Part shown: positions 47,901 to 59,100 of the stretch, piece after piece
Position numbering within the stretch: the first letter of the stretch is position 1
Layout: the number at the start of each line of letters is the position of its first letter
DNA from: Struthio camelus
Taxonomy: Eukaryota; Chordata; Aves; Struthioniformes; Struthionidae
Direction of reading: 5' to 3'
DNA: 64,000 nucleotides
Assembly (NCBI RefSeq): GCF_040807025.1
Contig: NC_090953.1
Span: 2,231,501-2,295,500 of the forward strand
The notes under the pieces: model-generated
Database searches by the model: none
The model's input: only the letters and a program-made list of their open reading frames with translations
Told to the model about the DNA's origin: nothing
Position numbers and translations under genes: made by a program

Positions 47901-50900
47901 TGCTGTATAACAAGAAGTATTTTAAGACATTGTTTGAGTATCTAATGTCCCTTTCTCAATAAACTGGCAGAATTTTGGTGCTCAGTTAATCATCTCATAT
48001 TAGACACGTTTTGCCGCACAAAAGAGATCTTATCTCTGTGCTAGAAGTTACTTGTAGAAAATTGGCCCTAAGCTTAAAAAACAACCAGCAAGCAATGTCC
48101 ATATGCTGAAGACTGAAAATGGGAAAACATTAAGTGAAAGCTGCAGTTTTACTCAAGAAGCTAGCAAACAAACAATAATTCTATTTAAAGGAGCTTCTAC
48201 CAAAAAAAAAAAAAAACAAGCACAAAGAAGTCACATTAGTAAGGCAGCTTTCACACCCTGTTGTTAAGTTTTGCCAGTAAGGCCAAATTGGATACCATTT
48301 CTTCAAAGAAAAAAAAAAAATAGAAGAAAATACATATGTATTTTTCTATATACACACATGATCACCTCAAATCACTGCACCCCATAAGGCAGAGCCCTCT
48401 GTTCTCCATTGTGCTGCCAGAGCTCAGTACCTGGATTCATCCACCAACAGACATTGAGAACAAATACAGAGCGTTCCTAACTGACTTGTATACAAGAACA
48501 TCCGATATCGATGCTTTCTCAACTTTGCAATGCAGAAAGGCTAATAAAATATGGATCAAATTTCACAGCTCCCCTGAACATCATTTTATCACTGTTCAGA
48601 GCTACATTTTGAGGAAACAAGTGCAAGAAGGGTAACATCCATTTCCTCCTTTTGTTCTTGACATTAAAAATAATAGTTAGCAAATTTGATTTCCTTAGCT
48701 GTTATTCACATTAGCTTGTGTACTACCTACCTACGTAAAATATTCGGGTACAGAACACACGATCAAGTGCCCTGCTGTGCAACTCCCTTCCCCAAGGCTT
48801 TTTCAAATTATTGCTTTTCAAATTAATAATCACCTCTTGAAGGGGCAGAAGACTCCTGCAGGCAAGCCTCCAAACACCACCACCACCTTGACTAGGGAAA
48901 GATCAGGGGAGAATCACATCCAGAGATGTGCTTTTTCTAACTTCTCTGTAATGACCATCATATCAGAAGAATCCAATGATCCTGAAATCAATGGCACTTG
49001 CTCTTGTTCTCTCTCTCTCACACGCACCCATGTGCATTTTATCCATTCCAGGGACTATTAGCAGGTTCCACTTTAAGCAGGGAGATAATCATTCAAAATC
49101 CCAGCTCAGGTCATCAATTTGTTCTTGTAGTGGAGGGAAGGAGAGTGAAACCAGTTTTGCATCCCCCTGTGAGGAATCCGGGGAGAAAAAGCAAGCAGGA
49201 GACCCTGAAGTGCTGGCCAGATGCCAAGGAGAAGTTCAGAAGGTTTGTACTATGCATCAACCATTTGAAAACAAAGGCAGAGGACTCAGAAGTTTGACAT
49301 TTAAATGCCAAGCCCACATTGTTTGCAGCAGTGAGGAGGATATCCCAACCATTTGAGGCAAATGTTCAGCAAAACCTTCAATGTTGTTTTTAGTTAAAAC
49401 ATCAGTAACTGTATATATGGAGAAATTTAAACAAAGCTTTTTTTGCATTCTGTAATTAGAGATACAAGTCCACATTATTTACGTTTAAAACTGCTGACCT
49501 GTATGCAAAATTGCTTTAAGTTGTTTTGAAAGTGTATAAAACTGTATATCACTGGGTTTTAATCCAATGGGGTTTTTTGATTAGCATATACATTAATTAC
49601 TTAAAAATATCCTCATGACATTTGTAGTTAGCAATTTTATAATCTGCAACAACATTACTTAACCACTACCAAAAGCAACCAACACAACTGTTTCTCACAT
49701 AGACACTGAAGCTCTCTCTTCCCCAACAAGCTTAGGAAAAATAACTTTTCAGTAGTACTGCCTCAGATAAGCAAGGCAAAAAGGCAGCACAGGATGCAGA
49801 TGCAAACCAAAACACAAAACATACCCATAAGTTATTAATTTAAAGGACAGACAGTGCTTGAAAGGTACTTGGCTGGAATTTCAGCTTCTTCCATTTTCCT
49901 ACCCTGACATTCTGAGAGCCCACAAAGGGGAAAAATACCATATTGTATATAAACTCCTTAAGCAATAAGGCATGACAGAGTGTGAATTATGATCTCTTAA
50001 TTTACGACTGGTTTGTCAGGCATGAAGCTGACAGTAAAGTGTTCTTACCATTTCTAGGAATAAATGCATACTGTAACTCCTTCATTGGAATGTCTTATTG
50101 AAATTATACCATTATTTTTTGGAGTATTTATAATATAAAAGTGATTAGACACATTCTGACTACCCAGTTATCCTGCACCGCCAGCACCGCCTGGAATGCT
50201 TATTAATTAATTAGATTTTAGACTAAAGCTAAATATATATAGTATACCTCTTAAAAGAGTATCTGAACCATAAGCGACACTTCATTTTATTCCAGAGATT
50301 ATCAACTGCTCTCTCTCTCAACGTCTCAACTTTAACAGGTTAAAACAAAAAATATGCAAACAACTGTGCAGGTGATCACACTTCAGAAGTTTACAGACCG
50401 CTACTCACACGCCTCTCCTTCATCCCTGTAGCAGACTAGTCTATTAATAGAAATTACCTGCTCGTTGCTGTTTAGGAGTGTTCTCTTTCACAAAGCACAG
50501 TCTCCTCACTCACTCACCCACCATCCCTCCATATCTGCCCTTACAAATACCCTCCTCCCCCTACTAGCTATTCTCAAAGTGATTCTTTTCCAGGGTTTCA
50601 AAACAGCAGAACGTTCCAACATGCAAGCAGTCCCTCCAGAAATCTACCACACTATTGTATTTAAGAGTATTAAAAGTTAACCACACTCTTAAGTGTTATG
50701 CGGAGTCAGAGCCAGAAAAATCACACATTGTTATATAACGCTCAGTAAGCGTCAGAATATTCTCAGCAGCTACACAAGTGTTTTATAGGTTAATACAAGA
50801 GTTTAAAAGGAAAAAAAAACCAAAACAGTCAAAACAGTAGAAGAACCACAAGTGTTCCTAAACTCAGATGTTAGAACCATAAGGGATCACAGCAAATACC

Positions 50901-51759
50901 TAGTCTGACATTCTTTCACAGCACAGACAACTAGATTTCTTGGGTTTGATGGACTTAGGGTTTGGGGTTTTTTTTTAATTACATTCTTTAGTTTAACTGC
51001 CTGCTTTCAGTAGTTCATATTTTCTTTAAGTTCTCTTTTTTCCAAGGTTTAGTTTGTTTCTTGTCAAACTCACCCCTTAAACATAATGGAACTTTGAACC
51101 ATACTTAGTAGCTCAGCTAGAGCAACTAATGAGCGTTACGTAAGATGTCTCTCCATGTGTTGTAGAACAATCTGTTCCAAAAGTTACCAAAAATAGCAAT
51201 TCTCTAAACAGTGGCGTGATGCAATATTTAACCAGATAGTACACTAGCAGCTGAATTCATCCATTACTCCTAAAAAGTTTTCAAATATTGTTATTACAAC
51301 GTTTGCAGCCTTACCTAGACTTGTAGGTTTTATCAGCTCATCCAACAAGTCATAAAAAGGTAATTTCTGAAGTTTGATGTCGGGATGGACAGGGTGGAGC
51401 GCAGATGTAAGATGGGGGAGTTCCAGTTCATGTTTAGGTCCCAGAAGTGAAACGGGAAGCAATGGTGATGTTGCGGGGTGGCCATCATAGCTGAGCTGTG
51501 GAATGGTAGACGGAGACAAAGTTGCTGGCATGGAACTTGAGTGTACACTGGGGATAGATAAGTCTGCAGGCGTCATGATTTTCTGAGGGAACCTTCGCCT
51601 ATAGAGTTCTTTGATTTTCATTTGTACAGCGGGACTGCAGCCAGCCTTTAATAAATGCAGTGCTTTTGTGAGAAGTTCGTGTTTTCGTCCGTGCTTGTTC
51701 CTCCCCGCGTAACCCAGAAGTACTTGCAGTTCAGAAACTCTAAGGCTCATAACCATTTG
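17733..51759 (-). CDS. PIAS1: E3 SUMO-protein ligase PIAS1 (exons 2-14; exon 1 outside window)
   Basis: Thirteen exons on the minus strand join in phase. They encode residues 9-651, assuming the missing exon 1 gives 8 codons as in other vertebrates; the total then equals the usual 651. The SAP DNA-binding domain is at about 11-45 with LxxLL (LQVLL) at 19-23. The PINIT motif is at 249-253. The SP-RING spans about 320-400 with Cys351, His353, Cys374 and Cys377 in the spacing seen in yeast Siz1. The SUMO-interacting motif VIDLTI is at 458-463, followed by SSSDEEEEE. The C terminus is Ser-rich and ends PDIISLD. PIAS1 joins Ubc9~SUMO to nuclear substrates and restrains STAT1 and NF-kB. CALML4 is convergent. 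The odd feature is a 42-bp duplication at the exon 4 donor. The start codon and promoter are not in the window. Confidence 0.97.
19597..19634 (-). CDS. PIAS1: PIAS1 exon 13 (38 bases)
   Basis: This very short exon encodes [12 protein letters not shown] (542-553), completing Gly541 at its start. The acceptor is TTTACAG and the donor GTAAGT. It is too short to appear as an ORF but is needed to keep phase between exons 12 and 14. Confidence 0.93.
19983..20125 (-). CDS. PIAS1: PIAS1 exon 12
   Basis: This 143-base exon encodes residues 494-540, [18 protein letters not shown] through MPYDLQ, plus one base. It is the proline/serine-rich tail, with no folded domain visible. The acceptor is TTCTTCCAG and the donor GTAAAC. 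Confidence 0.95.
21394..21571 (-). CDS. PIAS1: PIAS1 exon 11 (SUMO-interacting motif)
   Basis: This 178-base exon encodes residues 435-492. It contains the SIM VIDLTI at 458-463 followed by [10 protein letters not shown], an acidic/serine stretch of the kind phosphorylated by CK2 to strengthen SUMO binding. The acceptor is TTATATAG and the donor GTGAGG. Confidence 0.96.
21894..22024 (-). CDS. PIAS1: PIAS1 exon 10
   Basis: This 131-base exon encodes residues 391-433, [20 protein letters not shown] through SYNGVD, plus one base. It is the C-terminal part of the SP-RING module (SP-CTD). The acceptor is GTTGACAG and the donor GTAAGT. Confidence 0.96.
22025..23680 (-). other. PIAS1 intron 9
   Basis: The intron is 1656 bases of AT-rich sequence. 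I recognised nothing in it beyond ordinary low complexity. Confidence 0.85.
23681..23841 (-). CDS. PIAS1: PIAS1 exon 9 (SP-RING core)
   Basis: This 161-base exon encodes residues 337-389 and two bases of Gly390. It carries [12 protein letters not shown] with Cys351 and His353, and WVCPVC with Cys374 and Cys377, the zinc ligands of the SP-RING that recruits Ubc9. Cys351 is the residue whose mutation abolishes ligase activity in human PIAS1. The acceptor is TTTTAAAG and the donor GTAAGT. Confidence 0.97.
23842..29300 (-). other. PIAS1 intron 8
   Basis: The intron is 5459 bases and AT-rich, with one clear exception: a CpG-rich patch at about 25440-25740, listed separately. No exon was recognised. 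Confidence 0.85.
25440..25740. promoter_or_regulatory. Isolated CpG-rich patch in PIAS1 intron 8
   Basis: GC content and CG dinucleotides rise sharply here against AT-rich surroundings, with overlapping ORFs on both strands as GC-rich DNA tends to give. It lies upstream, in PIAS1 orientation, of the SP-RING exon. It could be an internal promoter, an enhancer, or an old GC-rich insertion. No motif fixes its role. Confidence 0.35.
29301..29374 (-). CDS. PIAS1: PIAS1 exon 8
   Basis: This 74-base exon completes Ile312 and encodes [20 protein letters not shown] through LLCP (313-336), the lead-in to the SP-RING. The acceptor is AATAACAG and the donor GTAAGT. Confidence 0.95.
29375..34180 (-). other. 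PIAS1 introns 6 and 7
   Basis: Intron 7 is 29375-30916 and intron 6 is 31023-34180. Both are AT-rich. A small CpG-rich patch lies at about 31855-31960 in intron 6, and a C-run near 31463-31476. No gene was identified. Confidence 0.85.
30917..31022 (-). CDS. PIAS1: PIAS1 exon 7
   Basis: This 106-base exon encodes residues 277-311, [18 protein letters not shown] through DHSRAL, plus one base of Ile312. The acceptor is TTTTGCAG and the donor GTATGT. It forms the end of the PINIT domain. Confidence 0.96.
34181..34315 (-). CDS. PIAS1: PIAS1 exon 6 (PINIT motif)
   Basis: This 135-base, phase-0 exon encodes residues 232-276, from [20 protein letters not shown] through SWTAEIGR. It includes the defining PINIT motif at 249-253. 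The acceptor is TTTCTAG and the donor GTAAGT. Confidence 0.96.
34316..36713 (-). other. PIAS1 introns 4 and 5
   Basis: Intron 5 is 34316-34993 and intron 4 is 35085-36713. Intron 4 begins inside the 42-bp duplication. No nested gene or repeat family was recognised in the rest. Confidence 0.85.
34994..35084 (-). CDS. PIAS1: PIAS1 exon 5
   Basis: This 91-base exon completes Arg201 and encodes residues 202-231, [18 protein letters not shown] through KPCSLP, in the PINIT domain. It has VNGKP where I recall human PIAS1 having VNTKP. The acceptor is GCTTTCAG and the donor GTAAGT. Confidence 0.95.
36647..36730 (-). repeat. Perfect 42-bp tandem duplication across the PIAS1 exon 4 donor
   Basis: Copies at 36647-36688 and 36689-36730 are identical over 42 bases. 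On the minus strand each unit contains the last 17 bases of exon 4, the donor GTATGC and 25 bases of intron. The duplication thus supplies two identical donors, and a TACAG that could act as an acceptor inside the downstream copy. Perfect identity suggests a recent event, or an assembly artefact. Confidence 0.95.
36714..36761 (-). CDS. PIAS1: PIAS1 exon 4
   Basis: This 48-base exon encodes [15 protein letters not shown] (186-200) with split codons at both ends. The acceptor is TTTGCCAG and the donor GTATGC. The last 17 exon bases and the donor lie inside a perfect 42-bp tandem duplication. A second identical donor therefore exists 42 bases downstream, where the exon would end at 36672. Confidence 0.94.
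36762..37391 (-). other. PIAS1 intron 3
   Basis: The intron is 630 bases. It contains an alternating GT/GC purine-pyrimidine stretch at about 36846-36879, a potential Z-DNA-forming sequence. Nothing else was seen. Confidence 0.8.
37392..37476 (-). CDS. PIAS1: PIAS1 exon 3
   Basis: This 85-base exon encodes residues 157-184 and two bases of Met185 ([20 protein letters not shown] and following). The acceptor is TTCTAG and the donor GTAAGT. It is part of the PINIT domain. Confidence 0.95.
39771..39818. repeat. 24-bp tandem duplication
   Basis: Two perfect copies of a 24-base unit beginning TCAAGAGCTGTATTTCTAGC are adjacent at 39771-39794 and 39795-39818, inside PIAS1 intron 2. The duplication is not linked to any exon. 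Confidence 0.92.
42861..42874. repeat. G14 homopolymer
   Basis: Fourteen G are followed by an A-rich tract in PIAS1 intron 2, resembling the G16/A-rich arrangement at 17404. Confidence 0.85.
44890..44938. repeat. (TA)n microsatellite
   Basis: About 49 bases of nearly pure TA repeat, interrupted once by ACA, lie in PIAS1 intron 2. Confidence 0.9.
50870..50940 (-). mobile_element. Degenerate CR1-like 3' tail
   Basis: The stretch TTAGAACCATAAGGGATCAC followed by CCTAGTCTGACATTC resembles the antisense tail common to sauropsid CR1 elements (pattern: accataaggga...ctagtctgac). It is short and diverged, so the call rests on word similarity only. Confidence 0.4.
51315..51759 (-). CDS. PIAS1: PIAS1 exon 2 (SAP domain)
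   Basis: This 445-base exon starts CAAATGGTTATG after a TTTTAAG acceptor and ends CTAG before GTAAGG. It encodes Gln9 to Leu156 plus one base: the SAP domain with LQVLL at 19-23, a Ser/Pro-rich linker, and the start of the PINIT region ([17 protein letters not shown]). Met10 and Met12 give possible internal starts, but the usual initiator is in the missing exon 1. Confidence 0.96.
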
Positions 51760-54249
51760 CTTAAAAGAAACAAAACAAAAAATTAGTATTCAAGTTACAT
51801 CATCTTACACACTAACATCAGAATGTGGCTTAATCCTGGTGAGCATACAATTTTTAAAGGCATACCATTACTGCTCTTCTCCCACTGATGATCTGAAATA
51901 CAACATAAAACAGGACTTGTTCACACATAGATATATTGACTTTGAAAGTCTAATCAGCAATTTTTTAAAGGAATTTCTTTTGCAATAGGTAATTCAGGAC
52001 AGCAATTCTGAGGTAAAAATTTGAGACAAGGACAAGTTGCCAGTACAAGACATAAGGCTTTTAATGTACCAATGTTCTAATCACTGCTCCCCTAACACCT
52101 ACAACATTTAACAAGCTTTATGACTTCCAGCTAGAGGAATAAAAAGTTACACATTGACAATACCCAAGTCTCCAGTACTTGCACTTAAAAACTGCAGCAA
52201 CCCTTCACTCTGACACCCTACTTCACTTTCAAGTCCCTCTCTCACTTTTTGCCAGGCAGTGTAACTAATCAGTCAGCACAGGTTCAAAGGAAGGCAGAGA
52301 AGTGACTGATGTTAAAGACACTTAGAAAAATTGTAATCTGATTTTTTGCAAGTCCATATGATCATTACTGGGTTAAAGGAAACTTCTTCAGATCCAATCT
52401 CCAATATAAATTAAGCAATTTCCTTACTCATCCCTCTTCTCTCACTTCACAGCTGCTTGTCCTGTTGCGGATGGGGGAGTTGGGCTTTGCCTTCCATTAG
52501 TTACCACGTGTTTCTACACGGTCTGTCTCCCAATATGGCCTAATGAATCACACTGTAAGACATCTAGGCTGTTTCACTTCTTGAGGAACTGAGGAAACAA
52601 AACTAGGCAAAGCAGTGAAACCAGCAATCATCCGCGTGCGCTAAAGTACTTCCCCACTGGTCAAATAGCGGCCAAAAATTCAACTTAGGAGCCTAGTGTC
52701 TCTTTTAAAGCTTCTTTCAGTGCTTGACAGGGACTTTTTTTTTAACATTGCAAGGCCTGTGACATCAGCTGAAGTGATCTTTCTGTACAGTTTTGGATTC
52801 CCAAGCAGTCAAAGAAAAATAAAACGCCCCCTACCCACTACCACAACTGGTTATCTAGGACTTCTGCACAAAACCATTTAAAAAACTCTGAATATTTTAT
52901 AGTCAATTCCAAAACAAATTCAACATCATATTTGAAGCGTATATATAGGACCAACATAACCAATTAGGCATATCGAGGTTCTGCAACTTCCCAACCACTG
53001 AAAGCAGTCTAAAGATTACTCTTTTCTATTTGCTGAATATCCAAACCAGCACTTGCATTTGCAAAAATGATCTTTAAGATTAAAGAGTACAGATACTCTT
53101 ATCCTCTCCAGTTCTCCAAACTGTTTGAAATATTCAGACACATACATTACCCAAGTTATTTTACCATTAACTCTAAAACCTAAAGTGATAATATTGGAAA
53201 GTATACTACCATGCTTTAGCAAAAACCACCATAAACTCCTATCAATTCCTCAAACCTTCAGCACCTGCAGGAGATCGACAAGGGGGTATTCGCAACAAGC
53301 ATTTCCAGACACTGAAACAGATCGAGTTATTAAAAAAACCCTCAAACTATATGATTCATGTATTTAATGAAGTATGCAACCAGATCATTTTAACTAAATT
53401 TGCCACAAAATTTCTGCTCTGTTGACTGAACCACATGAATAGAACCGAAGAACCTTGTGGCAAATTTTAGATACATATTGTTGCAGAATACCACAAACAC
53501 TTTAGATTTAACACAGTTTTGCTGGCACCTTTTCTCCAAGTATCCTGAGAACCTGCTTCACACTTTCAGCTCCAGGACTGTCATGGATCTACTAACTAGA
53601 ACAGATGAGGTATTTCAGAAGGAAAGAAATGTCTTAAAAAAGTAAGGCATTTCAGTTACAATCTGAAGTGTTGACAGCTGAAAAGGAAAGTGAAACAAAT
53701 AGATCTGAAACACGGAAAAGCACTGTTTCTAATGCTTTACAAACATTCAACAGAACACGTAGTTACCGCTGAAAGGCTTATGCCTGCTACCTTCCCTGTT
53801 AACAGTCATTTCCTCAGCAGCCCAAGTCTCCTGGAGCTTCCCTGCGCTCTCGCTTTGTTACAACCCTACAGGCCCAGCTTGCAGAAAATGCAAACGAGCA
53901 AGAAATAAATGAGCTAACTGGGAAACTTCTGCTACAGGTTGGATAGTTTCCATTTTGAAGTTACATGCAAGCTAGAAATAAGTATACAAAAAACTGGGTC
54001 CATTGTGTAGCCAGACTTGTGAACCAAAATAAATAAAATTCCTCAGATTTCTCCCCTACTCTGAAAAAATTCCTTAAAAGGAAGAACGAGAAAAATTGTA
54101 TTTGCCACATTATGGGCACTGATACATCAATTAAAAATGCAGTCCTGAAAAAAGAGCAATAAAGTTTTGCTGTTTTATTACAGTCTCATATTTTACTGAC
54201 AAACCTTTCTTACCCACATAAAAAGAAGGCAATGCCTTAACCCTCCCCG

Positions 54250-54271
54250 CCACACACACACACACACACAC
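54250..54271. repeat. (CA)n microsatellite
   Basis: This is an uninterrupted CA dinucleotide run in PIAS1 intron 1. Confidence 0.9.
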
Positions 54272-55261
54272 CCCTCTACAGAGTTTTGCCAGTACCGCAT
54301 GTCAGTCAGTGCTGCGAGGAAGTAAGATCCTGACAGACAGCCATGCTGGCAAAAGTCTCTCATGTCGCTGCAATCCGAACGTCTCCCCTCCTCCAACATA
54401 TCTGTGTTTTATTTGAGGACACGACGCAGCTATACCAGCAGCGGTGCAACTGCCAGCGCAGGCGCTGTCCACGCAAGAGCCCTTGGCCCACACTGCGCTG
54501 CTGTCCTAATCTTAGGACAGGCCGTTTAATTATAGCAGGGAAAGAAATTAAGCGCTGTCAAACACAAAGTAAATGGGGGAGGGGGGGAAGCAGCAACTAT
54601 TAAATTCTTTTCTGTCACACCTCGCCTCATCACAATTCAAACGCTCTCTGACTTAGCTATACTAGCAAAGCTGAAAGGCAAAGATGCAAAAAAGCACTTT
54701 GCATGAGGAAAACTTCCTGCTTTTTTCCCTGTTGGCCGGAGCAGTAAGATCAGGGACATCAGCACGACTGCACCTTCAGCAAGCTACAGAAGCCACCATC
54801 AAAAGTTAGTCCCCAAACAACAGCAAAATAGCCCTAATGGTCTCCAGGAGGGAACCGCCCCGACCTCTGGCTGTTTATCAAAACAGGCAAAATAATTTTT
54901 TATTTCCTTTTGCATTAAAAAAAGAGCAAACATAAGGTTAGTTCAAATTATATACAGATCAAGGGCAGACTAAAGGATAGTTTGCAAGCTGCACTTACAG
55001 GTAACTAGGTGTTTAGTTACGCTTTCAAGTACCAGGAAACGTAGGCCCCTCCAAACATCACAGTAGTGTATAAGATACTGAAGTTACCTAGCCAAAAAAA
55101 GATTAAACCACTCATTACAAATAATTTTGGTGTGACAAACAAGCTGTGATTGCAAGGCTCTTTCAGATGCAACAAACGCCAGTATCAAACAAACTAGTTT
55201 GTTTTGAGGATGATGTGCATTTCGGTATGTCGTGCCATGTAGGTAACATCTTAAATATAAA

Positions 55262-55281
55262 TCTCTCTCTCTCTCTCTCTC
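55262..55281. repeat. (TC)n microsatellite
   Basis: This is an uninterrupted TC/CT dinucleotide run in PIAS1 intron 1. Confidence 0.88.
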
Positions 55282-56180
55282 CCTTTCAAAGAGAGGGCAA
55301 AGACACTAGAAAGATTGTTCAAAGAGTAGAAATAAGCTTTATAGAAACTTGACTTTTCACAGTTCCCCAGAGGATTTCTCTTTTGACTCACTGTAAAGAC
55401 CTTCATGGAGCTTAGACGGTAACTTTAATCTATAAACATAGAACTGACATTTCCTGCTGGACGACGCAACCCAAACACGTTTATCGACCAAAGTTACATT
55501 AGTCCTGAGGATTGCCTGTCTCATTATGTACGCTTCCCCTCCAACCCACAGCCCTCACCCAGGTCTCGTGACCACAGCTCACCTTCCCCAAAGCCCACAG
55601 AGGATGGTGCTGCCTGATGACAGGTGACTGGATTGTGCGCGGCAGCCAGGAGCGGCACCGAGGTGTTCCAAGAGGCCACGTTAACGTTCCACACTTCCCA
55701 AACCTGTGTCACTTCCCGCCCCACCAGATCGCATCAGCCCAACCCTTTGGTTCAGCTCGTGCTGCAGCCACGTGAGCAGGTGCATCCCCGCATTTTTTCA
55801 TTGAGGGAACACACCTCCAAAACAACCCAGCTGGAAACACGGACACTTCCTTTGTCCGCCTACTTCAAATAATCAATAAGGGGAAAAAAGCTTAAAGATG
55901 TAAAAGCATTCCAGGAGCAGCATCCAAGGGAGCTCCCTTGGCTAACACATCACGCACCTACTTCTCTCCTGTAACTATCAGTATGAAAAGATGTTCTACC
56001 TACAGCTGTCTCTTTCAACAAAATTGCTTTTTCTTAAGTAAAATTGATGTTTATCTAAATATAAGATATAAAAATTGTGTAAGCCCCCAAAACAAAAAAT
56101 AGTATCTAGCTACATTTGAGATAAGAAGGAACTAGAGCTTTGTCTAAGACTTCCACAACGGGACCACAAACCAAAAAGCG

Positions 56181-56193
56181 TCATGTGACGTCA
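56181..56193. promoter_or_regulatory. Overlapping M-box and CRE motif
   Basis: TCATGTGA (the M-box recognised by MITF/TFE factors) overlaps a full palindromic TGACGTCA cAMP-response element at 56186-56193. Both are perfect consensus matches. Their location in intron 1 of PIAS1 is compatible with an enhancer, but single motif matches can occur by chance. Confidence 0.3.
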
Positions 56194-59100
56194 GTGCACA
56201 TGCCATAGGTCTTGGCACACCAAGGTCTCTCAATAAACAAGCCTGTCAGGCTGGAGAATTGTATCCATGCCACACAACAGAATTATTTTGCTCTGTAAAT
56301 GCTACTCAGGCATTCAGAGTAACCACCTTACTAAGAACCTTACATGCTAGAGAAAAAACATCTAGAAAACAGTCACACAGCAGTCAGCGTTCACAGTCAT
56401 TTACTTTGATTCCTTCTGCATGGAAAATAAGCCCACGCTTATTTTTAAAGGATTATTTTCCACACAAGCCAAGTTATTCCACCAACAGAGGCAAGATGCC
56501 CAGGCCCAGGCAGCTTCCTGGCTAAAGAAATCCAGCCATTAGCCCAGGTTAATAGGCGAGACCCCAAAGAGGACTGCACTCACAAATTGGACCTTTTCCC
56601 ACTGTTCTATGAAGGCTGGTAGTTAAGTTTAAAAATAAATAAAATCCAAGTGTTAGTGCTTATGGATAAGAAACTGGATAATCCTGTGTAGCTGGTCTAG
56701 CTGGCATGATGCACAAAAGTATAGCTAAAAAACAACTAGATTCAGGCAGAGAACACTATTTCTGGACTGGAAAATAGGGGAAGGCTAAAAAACTGGCTTG
56801 AAGTGTAGGAGGACAAGCTGCAAGTCCCAGTGCCCAAAAAAGGATCAAATGCAGGTTATCCGCTAAGATCCAGAACCACAAATGGCGAGCCTTCACTTTT
56901 TTCTTTTTTTGAAAGGAGGGCCAGTACCTTTACCTGGGAGGTAAAAAACAGACAGTCTGTTTTCTGGGGTTTGTTTTGTTCTGTTTTGGTTGTAAACAAA
57001 TTGAGGCAATGTCCATAGGACAGCATGATGGATAATACTGCAAAATTGGTCACAAACACTAACATCACAAGATACGGTCTTCAAAGCAGTAGACTCAGCT
57101 ATCAGTGGCAACCTTAGGAGCCCCAAAAAGTAGATGAATGCTTTCTAGAAAGGGTATTTCTACATCTCCAGTAATCAGCCAAGGGATCTATCTGGAGAAT
57201 TTAACGAGTTATTTCCGGATGCTTATGATACCTAGAAGCTGTGAATAGCTCCAAAATACATTCAAAACATTCGCCAGCACAACAAGAAGCATTTGGCTAC
57301 ATACCACACCACACTTTATGCCTACAGCTATACAACAGGTTCTCCATAATTCTCCAACCATTAACGTGGAAGGAGGGGAGGAAAAAAGAAAAAAAAAAAC
57401 TGCCTCAAACACTAGTTAGAAGGTGGGAGAAGAGAGGAAAAAGGAAAAGAAGGAAAAAGCCAAATAGGGATATCAAATGGAAGGTCACCTGTATAAAATT
57501 AGGAATTTAAGGCAATAACAGTGAATTTCTTCTGTTACTAGACACCCTGTTGTGATTAGCAGCAGTTTATTAATAGTCTCTGAAGTAAAGAGCCATTCTT
57601 GGGGAAGAGAGCAAGCACTGCAGCAAGTAATTTACAAAGGCAAAGCACAAGGAAAAACTACACCTTCTGACTACGCTGCTGTGCGGTTTTGCATGCTTCA
57701 CCCAAGAAACACCCACACTGACGTGCTGCACAGCACCTTCAGCCCCAGCATCCAGACGGATCGGGCTCTAACTGCACCTCATGTTAACCACACGGACACA
57801 TTTACCACTGGCACTGTTCAAAAACTGTTTTAAAAGAGAATGCAAATGGAAATTCCCCCCTTATAAAACAAGCAGCAAATTACTAATCCAAGAATTCCAC
57901 AATGCACTTCTATAATAGGGTTTAAAAAAAAAAAATCTTCAAAATTGTTCTTTGTTTCTTACAAAAGCCAAGAGGAAGCATTAGATTAGTATGGAAATGG
58001 TCTTGAATTCATCTCAGTACACCTCCAACATCCAGCTGTAAAAATACAGGATTTTGCCGAAAGTTCTTGCATGCTATGAACAGCCTCTATAAACCATGAT
58101 ATAAAACTTCTTGAGAAGAAAGCTACACATGAGCTGCAGCTGAGATCTGTTCACGTCTCCAGAGTTACAAAGACTTAAATTCTTGGAATCCCAGACACTC
58201 TTAAGATTTGTGAAAAGAGGAGACCATGAAGGTAAAAATATTCCCTTCTCTTATGAAGCCACATTCCCTAGTCCTAAATTCTATCTGCAAGACATACAAG
58301 GAAGCTATCAAGGCTAAACTATAAAAACTGGAATCAGTCTACTGAAAATCTGCACGAGGGAGTAAAACAGCCAATTCATGGAAGCTCAAGTCCCGCTGTG
58401 ACAGGTTGTAACTTCCTGCATTTGTCTAATGCAGCCAGAACACTAAAACGTTGACATTACAGTAATTCAATATGGAAGGGAGGCAAAAGCACAGAAGAAC
58501 AGTAATAAATATGCAACATACAATAACCTCTAAGGAGGCTATTGGTTTTCACACTGAAAAACTCAGATCTCTTCTACTGTGATACGTACAATGTTTTGGC
58601 AGGCAGGGTAGCGTTAAAAGAATAGGTACAAACTAGTAGCAGGTACAAACATTATTTGCCTTTTATTACAAACGTAAGAAGATAGAATATTTCTTAATCA
58701 AAGCAACTCTATATTTACACAGTATATTTGTGCTCATAAAGAACACTTCACAATCATATCCTCACCAAATCTATGCATTAATCTAGCCAGCAATAAACTG
58801 TAATCAATTAAAAAATCATCAACTAAATGATTTCCATATACTGTAAATGCCAAAAATAGCCTGCATTGACCTACTGTTAGTATCTTCTGTATACATGGGC
58901 TTCTTAGGTTCAAACACGATGTTCGTGATTTTCTCTGGCTAACATACTTCTTCCCATGCTAGCAGAGAAAGTACACTTCAAAGCTTAAGAAGTCAGGTGT
59001 TATTTACTTTATCGTGTTCACAAATGATATGTTTCCTTGTTAATGATATGGTTGCATATCTTTTAGTATAAACAATATGATCCTTGAACCAATCTACCCA

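Larger units (their letters stand above)
37477..51314 (-). other. PIAS1 intron 2
   Basis: The intron is 13838 bases, the largest wholly contained one. It is AT-rich and holds a 24-bp tandem duplication at 39771-39818, a G14 run at 42861-42874, a long TA repeat at 44890-44938 and a CR1-like tail at about 50870-50940. Modest CpG enrichment occurs near 40870-40960, 44330-44420 and 45240-45330. No nested gene was recognised. Confidence 0.8.
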
